Origin: JANQTF01 sp041741415
GTDB lineage: Bacteria; Bacteroidota; Bacteroidia; J057
Length of the DNA stretch: 64,000 nucleotides
Direction of reading: 5' to 3'
Assembly (NCBI GenBank): GCA_041741415.1
Contig: JBGSKC010000036.1
Coordinates: forward strand, 124,001 to 188,000
How positions within the stretch are numbered: position 1 is the first letter of the stretch; every line of letters begins with the position of its first letter. Shown here one piece after another: positions 23,810-31,526 of this stretch. Under the pieces are notes generated by a model. That model searched no databases. It was not told where the DNA came from and was given only the letters and a program-made list of their open reading frames with translations. The position numbers were made by a program, and so were the translations under genes.

Positions 23810-23876
23810 GTAAGGATTTTGGCAACTCGGGTAACCCACCTCGGAGGGATAAAGAGGTGTGGGTAACTTCCCTTAC
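23810..23876. repeat. Imperfect inverted repeat upstream of kelch protein gene
   Basis: Outer arms GTAAGG (23810-23815) and CCTTAC (23871-23876) and inner arms GTAACCCACCTC (from 23831) and GAGGTGTGGGTAAC (to 23867) pair with one mismatch and a two-base bulge. It ends 23 bases before the ATG at 23899. Could be an operator, attenuator-like hairpin or a terminator of the DUF58 transcript. Confidence 0.5.
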
Positions 23877-23898
23877 ATTTTACTCATCCTCCTGTTCC

Positions 23899-26694
23899 AT
23901 GGAAAAACATCTACGCACAGCCTCCCTGCTGTTGCTCAGTCTTCTGACCCTTGGCTCCGTTTATTCCCAGTCATGGTCCTCTCTGAGTGATGCAGGAATT
24001 GCACGATGGTTGCCTCACGGCTTTGTTCACAACGACAAATTTTACGTCCTCAGCGGCTTTGTCAAGCATGAAGTCATTGTGCCTTCTTTCGAAGTGTACG
24101 ACTTCGCCACCGACACATGGGCACCGCTCAAGCCGATGCCCGTTTCCCGCTACCAGACCGACACCACCGAAGCTGGCGTAACCCACAATGGTTCCGTCCT
24201 CCTTCACGATACCATCTGGGTAGTGGGCGGCCGTGCCGGAACCCACCCCGGTCCTGTGACCGAGGAAGTGTGGCTCTACGACATCAGCGACAGCCTCTGG
24301 TTTCCCGGGCCCGACCTTCCCGACGGCCTTTCGGGTGGTTATGTGGTGAATGCCGGTCGCACCCTGCACTATGTCGGCGGCTTTTTCAACGCCTGCAACG
24401 GCCTTCAGGACAGCTATCACTTCACCCTCGATGTGGACGCCTGGATCGCCGACCCCGGTGTGACCTGGGAAAACAACCGCAAGCCCCTGCCAAGACCCCG
24501 CAGCCACGTGAGCGTGGCCCATATGGGTGGTAAAATTGTTGTGTTCGGTGGCGAGCACGGCCACGACTGGTGTGCCCCCGGCATCGTGGCGGGCGTGGAC
24601 CTCGCTGAAGTGGACATCTACGACATCGAAACCGACACCTGGACACAGATGCCCGACCTGCCTTACCCACGGTCACACTCCGAAAGCATGACCTTCTCTA
24701 TGGATGGCAAAATTTATCAGGTGGGCAGTGAAGTAAGCTCGACAATTTCCAAAACAACCCTCGTGTTTGACCCCGCCACCAACTTGTGGTCGGAAGAAAC
24801 AAGCTGGGAACTCCCCACCACCATCATGGCACCGGCTGTAGCAGTCTGGCGCGACAGCCTCTACATTTCCCATGGCGGTTACCCTGGCAGGAACGACCCC
24901 AAGGCCTTTACCCAGTACAAAACAATCAGCCGGAACCCGCCCTACGAACTGGGCTGGAACCGCGACACAGTCGATTTTTGGGTGTATGAAGGATTGGGTG
25001 CCACCCAGAAAGTATTTGCCTGGGCAAAAGCCGGCCAACTCTTCGCGAATGTAACCCAAGTAGCGCCAGCAGCATGGCTGAACCTGCCTTCCACAGCCGA
25101 ACTCGACATTGCCGGCAGAAAACTCCCCTTTACTGTCAACAGCACTGGCCTGGCTTCAGGCACCTATTTCGCAGAGGTTGTGCTCAGCGGAACCGGAGAC
25201 GACCTCATTCACCCCGGCATGACGGTGAACTATTCCAATGACACCCTCGTGGTGCGCCTCACCGTAGGCCCTTCCCCCGACGGCGTGCTGTTGCTCAACC
25301 AGCCTGCTGTATGTGAGAAAGTGGAACTGGGCCAGTCGGTGTCTTTCCCTGTGGAAATGATCACCCCCGGCGATGTGGCCATCAGCCTCACAGGCAGCAA
25401 CTTTGGCGACAGCCAGTTTGCCCTGAGCGGTGCCCTCCCCGGCAGCCTGCCCGCCCTCGGTCAGGACAGCCTCTGGATCACCTTCACACCCGCTGCGACC
25501 GGAACCTTCAACACCATGTTCACCCTCACCCACAACGGAAGCGGTGGCAGCAGCCTCGTGGACCTCACCTGCAGCGCCATCCCGGCCTGTGAAGTACCCG
25601 CCAACTGGATCGATACCACCCTGGGCAACCCCGGCATCAAGGGCAGCGCCTGCGTGACCGGCAGCACCTACCGCATCAGTGCCGGCGGAAGCAATATCTG
25701 GAGCAAAAACGACCAGGGCCGCTTCCTGTCAACCCCTGTGAGCGGAAACGGCGAAATGGTTCTAAAAATCAACTGGATGGACAATGCCCACGAAGACACC
25801 AAAATTGGCATTATGTTCCGCCAGAACCTCAACGACAATTCGCCGAACGCCTTCCTGTGCCTGAATCCGGAAAAGTCGGTGAAGCTGCAAACCCGCACTG
25901 CCGCCGGACAGAGCACCAACAAGGTCGAAAACCTCGGGCAGTATGCTCCCCACTGGCTGCGCCTGGTACGCACAGGCACCAGCTTTGCCGCCTACCACTC
26001 TGAAGATGGCATCACCTGGGCCCTTGTCATCGGTGGCGGCAACCCTGCTACCATCAGCATGACCGACACCATTTTTGCCGGGATCGCCTTTACAAGTCAT
26101 GATTCCAACATCGAGGCAGCCGCAGAGGTTCAGTTCGTTTCGATGAATTTCACCCCCGTTACCTTCCCTGTCACCCTCAGCGGCTTCGATGCGAAAGTGG
26201 TAGGTGAATCGGTCCTTCTGAACTGGGAAGCTGCTTCGGAGGAAAACTTCTCCCACTACGAAGTGCAGCGCAAGTCGGTGCGGGGCAGCAGCTTTGAAAC
26301 CGTCCGCATCGTGGCTGGCCAGTCGCTGAGCAGCTACCACGCCTGGGACCACGAGCCTCAGCCAGGAACGAACATCTATCGACTGGGCATGGTGGACGTG
26401 GACGGCCAGATGGAATACAGCGACCAGGTCGAAGTTGAAATTGAGCCCAAAGGGAATTTCACCGTACGCCAGTTGCCGCTGGAGCAAGCCCTTGAGATCA
26501 ACTGGCAGGCTGCCAACGCGGCTGCACAGGTGAGGCTGCTCGACATCACCGGCCGCGAGGTTTCAGCACAAAGCAAGGCCTTCCAGCAGGGTGCTCTTCA
26601 CTACCTGGCCCTGCCGGGATTGTCATCGGGCTACTTCCTGCTGGAGGTGAGCTGGGAAGGCAGAACAGAGCGCCGGGTGATTTCGGTAAACTAA
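23899..26694 (+). CDS. Secreted kelch-repeat protein with T9SS sorting domain
   Basis: 931 aa from ATG 23899. Signal peptide about 1-24 (LLLLSLLTLGSVYS). Residues about 30-330 hold kelch-type beta-propeller blades: FYVLSGFV, FEVYDFATDTWAPLKPMP, VGGRAGTHP, VYDISD-like and YDIETDTWTQMPDLPYPRSH. Then Ig-like and choice-of-anchor-type regions (GDVAISLTGSNFGDSQFAL), a jelly-roll-like domain (GNGEMVLKINWMDNAHEDTK...IGIMFRQ), and a C-terminal region with LSGFDAKVVGESVLLNWEAA typical of T9SS cargo before a final type A domain (RLLDITGREVSAQ). The substrate of the propeller is unknown; it probably binds carbohydrate or partner proteins outside the cell. Real start chosen because the earlier GTG extension lacks signal character. 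Confidence 0.88.
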   Translation: MEKHLRTASLLLLSLLTLGSVYSQSWSSLSDAGIARWLPHGFVHNDKFYVLSGFVKHEVIVPSFEVYDFATDTWAPLKPMPVSRYQTDTTEAGVTHNGSVLLHDTIWVVGGRAGTHPGPVTEEVWLYDISDSLWFPGPDLPDGLSGGYVVNAGRTLHYVGGFFNACNGLQDSYHFTLDVDAWIADPGVTWENNRKPLPRPRSHVSVAHMGGKIVVFGGEHGHDWCAPGIVAGVDLAEVDIYDIETDTWTQMPDLPYPRSHSESMTFSMDGKIYQVGSEVSSTISKTTLVFDPATNLWSEETSWELPTTIMAPAVAVWRDSLYISHGGYPGRNDPKAFTQYKTISRNPPYELGWNRDTVDFWVYEGLGATQKVFAWAKAGQLFANVTQVAPAAWLNLPSTAELDIAGRKLPFTVNSTGLASGTYFAEVVLSGTGDDLIHPGMTVNYSNDTLVVRLTVGPSPDGVLLLNQPAVCEKVELGQSVSFPVEMITPGDVAISLTGSNFGDSQFALSGALPGSLPALGQDSLWITFTPAATGTFNTMFTLTHNGSGGSSLVDLTCSAIPACEVPANWIDTTLGNPGIKGSACVTGSTYRISAGGSNIWSKNDQGRFLSTPVSGNGEMVLKINWMDNAHEDTKIGIMFRQNLNDNSPNAFLCLNPEKSVKLQTRTAAGQSTNKVENLGQYAPHWLRLVRTGTSFAAYHSEDGITWALVIGGGNPATISMTDTIFAGIAFTSHDSNIEAAAEVQFVSMNFTPVTFPVTLSGFDAKVVGESVLLNWEAASEENFSHYEVQRKSVRGSSFETVRIVAGQSLSSYHAWDHEPQPGTNIYRLGMVDVDGQMEYSDQVEVEIEPKGNFTVRQLPLEQALEINWQAANAAAQVRLLDITGREVSAQSKAFQQGALHYLALPGLSSGYFLLEVSWEGRTERRVISVN

Positions 26695-26701
26695 ATCAGG
26701 A

Positions 26702-27067
26702 TCATTCAGCGGCGTAGGTGCCAAACTGGATGAGATAGCCGTTGAGGTCGCGAATGGCAAATTCGCGCATCCCATAGGAAAAAGTCTCGAGTGGGTATTC
26801 CACCGGGACTTTTTCTTTTAGCTTTTCCCACCAGGCATCCACATCGTCGGTGTAGAGGTAAAATGAGCCGGTAAACACCGGATTGGGATGCTTTTGCTGC
26901 GAAGCCCGGGTCACAAGCATGATCCTGACACCGTCGAGGACGAGGCTGGCCCAGCCCAGTTCGGGCAAATGATCTTGCAATTCGAAGCCAAGCACCTCCT
27001 GATACCATTGGACAGCCTGGCTCAGGTTTTTGGTTTCGAGCATGGGGTTCAGCTCGTTCAAAGTCAT
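26702..27067 (-). CDS. VOC (glyoxalase/bleomycin-resistance) superfamily protein
   Basis: 121 aa with two beta-alpha-beta-beta-beta modules: LNPMLETKNLSQAVQWYQEVLGFEL at the start and DVDAWWEKLKEK ... MREFAIRDLNGYLIQFGTY at the end. The C-terminal Asp-Leu-Asn-Gly-Tyr-Leu-Ile-Gln-Phe is the typical VOC signature. The first metal His is not at the usual place (LNPML), so a metal-independent or binding role is possible. ATG 27067 overlaps the stop of the upstream membrane gene by four bases (ATGA). It is convergent with the kelch gene, 7 bases apart. Function cannot be told from sequence. Confidence 0.88.
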   Translation of the reverse strand: MTLNELNPMLETKNLSQAVQWYQEVLGFELQDHLPELGWASLVLDGVRIMLVTRASQQKHPNPVFTGSFYLYTDDVDAWWEKLKEKVPVEYPLETFSYGMREFAIRDLNGYLIQFGTYAAE

Positions 27068-27513
27068 GGAAGGGTGGGCGTTGAAATGTGAGAAGAAGAG
27101 GAATGTTGCGGGGGCGCTACCAGCCTCAGGGCGAGGCCAATCAAAGCAACTCCCAGCACGATAGCGACAAGGGTGGGAACCCATCTGCGGGCCCATTGTT
27201 GGGAAGAACTGGGAACAAAAAAGCGTTCGGCGAGCCAGGCAGCGTCTTCGGGATCTACCTCATCCTGGCTGAGCTTGGGCTTGGGCCCTTCCATCTCGGC
27301 CATGAGCTCCCGAATCCTGGCTTCATAGGCAGGCAGGCTGCGCAGTTTCACGCCCCCGACAGCCAGCGATTCCAGCGGCGCGATTGTCACATAAAGCTGG
27401 TCGTTCAGGGCATAGGGAATCCCTTCCTCGTCGAGTCGGGCACATAACATGGCCAGATTGGCATCGTGAGGAAACAGATGCGTGGAGATTGTCACGACGT
27501 CGTTGTGGCGCAT
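27064..27513 (-). CDS. DUF2007-like N-terminus with C-terminal membrane anchor
   Basis: 149 aa. The N-terminal 75 residues (VVTISTHLFPHDANLAMLCA, RLDEEGIPYALNDQLYVTI) resemble the DUF2007 putative signal-transducing fold, which has the pattern F..P.EAN....LE..GI. After a charged linker, one hydrophobic helix lies at about residues 113-131 (LVAIVLGVALIGLALRL) followed by a short Ser/His-rich tail. I infer an inner-membrane protein with its fold in the cytoplasm. It is the first gene of a pair with the VOC protein, and diverges from the 27661 secreted-protein gene. ATG 27513. DUF2007 assignment is by pattern only. Confidence 0.7.
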   Translation of the reverse strand: MRHNDVVTISTHLFPHDANLAMLCARLDEEGIPYALNDQLYVTIAPLESLAVGGVKLRSLPAYEARIRELMAEMEGPKPKLSQDEVDPEDAAWLAERFFVPSSSQQWARRWVPTLVAIVLGVALIGLALRLVAPPQHSSSSHISTPTLP

Positions 27514-27603
27514 GGCGTCGATGTTTTGGGAAAACTACTAAAAAGACCGCAATTCGGAAGCGGGATTCTCTTTCGAGCCAGGATTTCCGGGTTAGATTCA
27601 ATT

Positions 27604-27634
27604 TTGCTGACGACGAATGATTTAGCTATATTTT
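27604..27634 (+). promoter_or_regulatory. Candidate promoter for the 27661 gene
   Basis: TTG at 27604-27606, a 20-base spacer, then TATATTTT at 27627-27634 (seven of eight to TAnnTTTG). It lies 26 bases before the ATG. Confidence 0.5.
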
Positions 27635-27660
27635 CCGGTGACACTCAACCTGTATCTGAT

Positions 27661-30441
27661 ATGAGAATCACCCTTACCCTGCTCTTCGCTTTTCTGGCCC
27701 ATGGGCTGTCGGCGCAATACTACTTCGGTCCAACCTTTGAGCAAGAGTTGATCAACGAAGCGGGAGCCCGCAGGATGTCGTGGAATACCATGACTCCCTA
27801 TGGCAATGATCTGCTCATCGGCGGGCAAAGCTCCGGCCCCGGAGGCCTGGGCATGTACCTGGCCCGCTACCAGAATGGCAGCACGCTGGTGTGGGACACT
27901 GTCTTCAGCGCCGGGCAGCCGGGCTCTGTCAATCACATCCTTCCTGGCGACTCTCTGGGCAACTGGTACGCAATCGGCGCGCAGTCGCTGGGGGGCTCCG
28001 GCGAGCTGGAAATCCGGATACAAAAGTTCAGCCCGGCCAATAAATTGCTTTGGTCAAGGTCTTACCGGGGCCCGGCCAATCAATTTGCCTATGCCACAGA
28101 TGCCCGCCTCGAAGGCGGCTTTCTCTACCTCTGCGGCCAACAGCAGTCGGCAGGAGGAGGGGAAGAGTCCTTTGTCGCCAAATTTGACCTGAAGCTAACG
28201 CTGATCTGGCATAAAGCCTTTCAGCCTGGTGTTTCTACTTACTTTGGCAGCCTCATCGTGGATGGCAACGGGCAGATAACGGCGGTAGGATCGGCTGACT
28301 TTGCCGCTTCCTTCCTGGCAGTCCGCTTTGACCCAGGCGGCAACATCGTCTGGCAATATCCCTCCTCCTTAACCGGCAGCGGAACAGCCTACCTGGCCGA
28401 TGCAGTTGCCGACGACCAGGGAAACGTTTATGCCATCGGAACAAGGGAAAGTGGGGTGTTTGAATCTGATATCGTGACCCTGAAGCTGGCCCCCACCGGC
28501 AATTTGGTTTGGGAACGGATTGTCAACAATCAGGATGAAAACGAAGGGCGCATCATCCAACTTGCACCCAACGGCCAGATTTGCAGTGCCGGAAACCTGA
28601 GCAATGGCGCACTCGCCTTTCTGACCCAATACGACACGGCGGGCAATGTGATGTGGACCAATTCCTTTCAGCTGGGTTTTCAGCCGCTTGTTTCAGAGCT
28701 GGTGATGGATCCTGCCGGAGGGGTGTTTGTGGGGGTGGAAGATGTTGATTCGGTGGGTGTGGTGAGAATAGAGGTGGACGGAAGTCCCGGAGCACGTGTT
28801 TCTTATGGCCTGGAAGTAGCGAATTATCTCAGTGGGGCTGCCCTGTTAAATGGCACCCTGTGGGTCGCCGGAGACGGCAACGACGATAGCCAGGGGGCGC
28901 TCATTGGGCTGCAGCCTGCCACACTCTCCGAAAACAGCCGCACCCTCGTGAGCGGTGGTCCCCTGAGCGATGTCAGAGCCGGATCCATCACAGCAAATGA
29001 ATCGCCCTTCTGGCCTCAGCAGTTCACATGGATGGGAACTTACTCCGACGATGGTGATTCTGCAGAGTTTTCAGTGACAAAATTTGGCAGCACCGGCACT
29101 GTACTTTGGACCAGAACCATCAAAGAGGCCACTGTTATTTCTGACTTTCCCTACCTCGTGCACGACGGCAACGACCAGGTAATTGGCCTGTACCAAAACA
29201 GCCAGAATGTGGGGGGCGGGATAATGGGACTTGTCAAATACGACGCCAGCGGCAACCAACTGTTTCTGACAAAGCTCGGCGGGCCCGAACTTCTCAAGGC
29301 GGGAGGCCTTGTCATTGATCCGGCGGGGAACCTTTTCGTGGTGGCCAGTGATGACACCAACCGCGAAATGGTCCTATTTAAAATAAGCCCGGCGGGTTTA
29401 GTCGAGTGGAGTGTCCGGTACAAAAGCCCCGCCACGCTTTCCGTCTCGGTTCCGCTCGACATGAAAAGAACGCCACAAGGCAAACTGGTGATCGCGGCAT
29501 CTCACCGGGGCCTGAGCGACGATAATGAACTTCACCTCTTCCAGTACAGCGACGCAGGCGTGCTCGAATGGCAGGCTGATGTGGCCAATCAACCCGGAAA
29601 CCTGGCCAGCCTCGCCAGCATGACCGTTTTGCCAAACGGAGACATTGTCATTCTTGGGGGCTCCACCATTTTGCAATATGCAGCCGCCAGGTTCAGCTCC
29701 ACTGGCACCCGCCTATGGCTGTATGAGGGGAGCAATCCCCCTACAGCAGCCCCCCGAAGCCTGTTCGTCAACCCATCAGAGGAATCTTATCTCTTCTTCT
29801 CTTCCAATGGGGCCGTGATTGTTCGGCAACTTGCCTCCGACGGCAGCTTTCTGCAGGAAAAGCAGTTTGCAATCTCCTCCTCCAGCGGAACCTTTTACTT
29901 CCCAAGATATGCCTTTGGGACCGTTAATAACAACATTGCCGTCCTGGGAGATCACCTGCTGTCCGGTAACCGCTCTGTACCATTTCAAATGTCGATGAGC
30001 GCGGACCTCCAGGAGCTATACACTGAAGAGGTCAATCCGGAAAGAACAGCCCAGATTGAGGCAGCGTTGATGGTTCAAGATGAAATATTGGCGGCCTATA
30101 CCTCGGGCGATCTCAGCGGAGGATCCGGGCCCCGCACTGCTCTCCTGAGAGCATTTGAAGATGGTCCGGTTTCGATCGGCGAAGAGCTGCAACAATCCCT
30201 GTTCCGGGTTTTTCCCAATCCTGCAAATCAATCTGTTACCCTCATCAACGAACTGCCCGGACACCTGGAGGTTTTTCTGACTGATTTGCAGGGCAGAAGG
30301 CTGGGAAAAACAGTGCAGCTTCAGGCAGGGCCGGGTGAACAAACAGAAATGACGCTGCCGGAGGGCATAGCGCCGGGCACCTACCTTCTGGGCATTTCCC
30401 ACGAACACGGAACGGTCTTTCAGCGGCTGGTCATCAATTGA
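27661..30441 (+). CDS. Secreted beta-propeller-like protein with T9SS type A domain
   Basis: 926 aa from ATG 27661 (the frame is open back to 27466 but the earlier part has no signal sequence and overlaps the divergent gene). Signal peptide about 1-18 (LTLLFAFLAHGLSA). The body is built of repeated four-stranded units of the form (G)D-x-N/G-V-Y-A/V-x-G, such as GNVYAIGTRESG, GNLFVVASDDTN and GDIVILGGSTIL, as in SBBP/quinoprotein-type propellers; no calcium- or metal-binding signature is convincing. The C-terminus has FRVFPNPANQSVTLINELPG ... LTDLQGRRLG ... GTYLLGISHEHG, a type A sorting domain. An extracellular, probably structural or binding, role is inferred. Confidence 0.88.
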   Translation: MRITLTLLFAFLAHGLSAQYYFGPTFEQELINEAGARRMSWNTMTPYGNDLLIGGQSSGPGGLGMYLARYQNGSTLVWDTVFSAGQPGSVNHILPGDSLGNWYAIGAQSLGGSGELEIRIQKFSPANKLLWSRSYRGPANQFAYATDARLEGGFLYLCGQQQSAGGGEESFVAKFDLKLTLIWHKAFQPGVSTYFGSLIVDGNGQITAVGSADFAASFLAVRFDPGGNIVWQYPSSLTGSGTAYLADAVADDQGNVYAIGTRESGVFESDIVTLKLAPTGNLVWERIVNNQDENEGRIIQLAPNGQICSAGNLSNGALAFLTQYDTAGNVMWTNSFQLGFQPLVSELVMDPAGGVFVGVEDVDSVGVVRIEVDGSPGARVSYGLEVANYLSGAALLNGTLWVAGDGNDDSQGALIGLQPATLSENSRTLVSGGPLSDVRAGSITANESPFWPQQFTWMGTYSDDGDSAEFSVTKFGSTGTVLWTRTIKEATVISDFPYLVHDGNDQVIGLYQNSQNVGGGIMGLVKYDASGNQLFLTKLGGPELLKAGGLVIDPAGNLFVVASDDTNREMVLFKISPAGLVEWSVRYKSPATLSVSVPLDMKRTPQGKLVIAASHRGLSDDNELHLFQYSDAGVLEWQADVANQPGNLASLASMTVLPNGDIVILGGSTILQYAAARFSSTGTRLWLYEGSNPPTAAPRSLFVNPSEESYLFFSSNGAVIVRQLASDGSFLQEKQFAISSSSGTFYFPRYAFGTVNNNIAVLGDHLLSGNRSVPFQMSMSADLQELYTEEVNPERTAQIEAALMVQDEILAAYTSGDLSGGSGPRTALLRAFEDGPVSIGEELQQSLFRVFPNPANQSVTLINELPGHLEVFLTDLQGRRLGKTVQLQAGPGEQTEMTLPEGIAPGTYLLGISHEHGTVFQRLVIN

Positions 30442-30519
30442 TAAGCCGGAAGAGAGAAGTCAGAAGAGAGAGGTCAGAAAAGAGAAGTCGGAAGTCGGAC
30501 GGGAACGGTTTGACCGCTC

Positions 30520-30655
30520 AGCCCCTGGCGGGGGCGTTATGTTAACAGGCTACGGCGAACATTTTCTTTTTCCTCCTTCTGCGGCCTTGAGGCCGCAGAA
30601 GGATCCACAAAAGCGGGCCAGCCTGTGGCTATTAACATCACGCACCTCTGGTGCT
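30520..30655 (+). repeat. Structured dispersed element, copy A
   Basis: Read left to right: hairpin GCCCC-TGGCG-GGGGC (30521-30535); left arm holding GTTATGTTAACAGGCTAC; T-rich ATTTTCTTTTTCC; near-perfect hairpin of 13 bp with a TG loop (30575-30602, CCTTCTGCGGCCT ...); right arm holding CAGCCTGTGGCTATTAACAT, which is complementary in TAACAT and AGCCTGT to the left arm; then hairpin GCACC-TCT-GGTGC (30642-30654). Two more copies with the same plan but different stem sequences are at 38486 and 55175. No open frame of interest crosses it. Confidence 0.75.
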
Positions 30656-30671
30656 GAGAGCGGCGGAGCCT

Positions 30672-30722
30672 TTGGTCCCGGTTCTCGCTTCCCAGCTCCC
30701 GGTTCCCGGCTCTCGCATCCAA
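30672..30722 (+). repeat. Degenerate CCCGGTTCTCGC-type repeat downstream of copy A
   Basis: Several pyrimidine-rich units in tandem: GGTCCCGGTTCTCGC, TTCCCAGCTCCCGG and TTCCCGGCTCTCGCATCCAA. On the other side of copy A (30450-30500) the sequence is purine-rich with repeated AGAAGTC units, which is the complementary type, so the flanks are themselves loosely inverted. Another unit follows at 30812-30850. Confidence 0.5.
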
Positions 30723-30746
30723 CTGAATGTCACTTTTTAGCCTTGA

Positions 30747-30797
30747 TCACCCCCCGGCCCCCCTCCCGGGCGTCAAAGCCCGCCCTCAGGGGGGTGA
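30747..30797. repeat. Long GC-rich hairpin between convergent genes
   Basis: TCACCCCCC (30747-30755) pairs with GGGGGGTGA (30789-30797); inside is an imperfect stem capped by GGGC-GTCAAA-GCCC. It lies between the convergent 27661 and 30882 genes and may be a bidirectional transcript-end structure. The rest of 30442-30881 is repeat-rich and holds no gene. Confidence 0.6.
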
Positions 30798-30881
30798 AGA
30801 ACAGGCTTCGCCTCCAGTCCCGCTTCCCGGTTCCCGGCTCTTGCATCCACCCTTCCTGACAATGGTTCAGTTCCCTCCGGC

Positions 30882-31262
30882 CTAAAACGGCAGGTCGTCC
30901 TCTTCGAGGTTGGTGGCGTTGATGGCCACATCCGGCGGCATCGGAGGGGGGGGTGTGCTGCCCATGCCAGCCTGGACCTGCACTTCGGTCACGCGCCAGG
31001 CGTCGAGCGAATTGAAATACTTGACTTCGCCCTGCGGAGAGGTCCATTCCCGGCCGCGGAGGTCGAATTCCACCTGGATGGCGCTGCCCTCCTGAAACTT
31101 GTCCAGCTGCTCTGTTTTATCCTGAATCAGCTGAAACAGAATATACTGGGGGTACATCGGGTTGTCTTTGTATTCAACCACGAACTCCCGCTTGCGGAAA
31201 GAGGCCGACACCTGCTTGGTTTCAAATTTTTTGTGCAACTGGCCCTGGATGGACATTCCCAT
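30882..31262 (-). CDS. DUF3127 protein with SSB-like acidic tail
   Basis: 126 aa. The core (residues about 4-95) has the OB-like DUF3127 pattern: IQGQLHKKFETKQVSASFRK, REFVVEYKDNP, YPQYILFQLIQDKTEQLDKF and GSAIQVEFDLRGREW. A proline-rich linker follows, and the last residues are EEDDLPF, nearly identical in form to the conserved C-terminal tip DDDIPF of bacterial SSB that docks repair enzymes. It is a Bacteroidota family without a known role. The tail and OB-like core suggest a single-strand-DNA-binding accessory protein. It is 60 bases downstream of the exonuclease VII genes, whose substrate is also single-stranded DNA. ATG 31262; a second ATG two codons on is possible. Confidence 0.88.
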   Translation of the reverse strand: MGMSIQGQLHKKFETKQVSASFRKREFVVEYKDNPMYPQYILFQLIQDKTEQLDKFQEGSAIQVEFDLRGREWTSPQGEVKYFNSLDAWRVTEVQVQAGMGSTPPPPMPPDVAINATNLEEDDLPF

Positions 31263-31322
31263 GATAATCTCGTTTTTGATGATGGTCGAAAGATACGGCC
31301 TGACCCGCCATTAGCCAAAACC

Positions 31323-31526
31323 TCAGTCGTTCAGGATTTGCTCGACCTGCAGTTCTGCCTGGTCCAGATAGGTCCGGCACTGGTCAATTAGCTGTTGACC
31401 TTCCCGAAATAACGCCATTTGCCGGTCAAAATCAGACATACCTTTCTGCATTTGCTCAAGGATTTTTCTCAAATCTTCGAGTTTTTCTTCCAGAGAGAAG
31501 GATTCTGGCAAAGTTTGCTCATTCAT
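31323..31526 (-). CDS. xseB: Exonuclease VII small subunit
   Basis: 67 aa from ATG 31526. SFSLEEKLEDLRKILEQMQKG and then FREGQQLIDQCRTYLDQAELQVEQI is the two-helix coiled coil of XseB; four to six copies wrap each XseA in the holoenzyme that degrades single-stranded DNA from both ends. The start lies eight bases inside the 3' end of xseA, the usual tight coupling. The E-x-x-L-x-x-L heptads and size are as in the family. DUF3127 follows after 60 bases and is probably on the same transcript. Confidence 0.93.
   Translation of the reverse strand: MNEQTLPESFSLEEKLEDLRKILEQMQKGMSDFDRQMALFREGQQLIDQCRTYLDQAELQVEQILND

Noticed and set aside
30520..30655. CRISPR array or terminator pair as explanation for the structured element
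   Set aside because: No direct repeats with spacers; two outer hairpins, a T-tract before rather than after the main stem, and pairing arms do not fit simple terminators.
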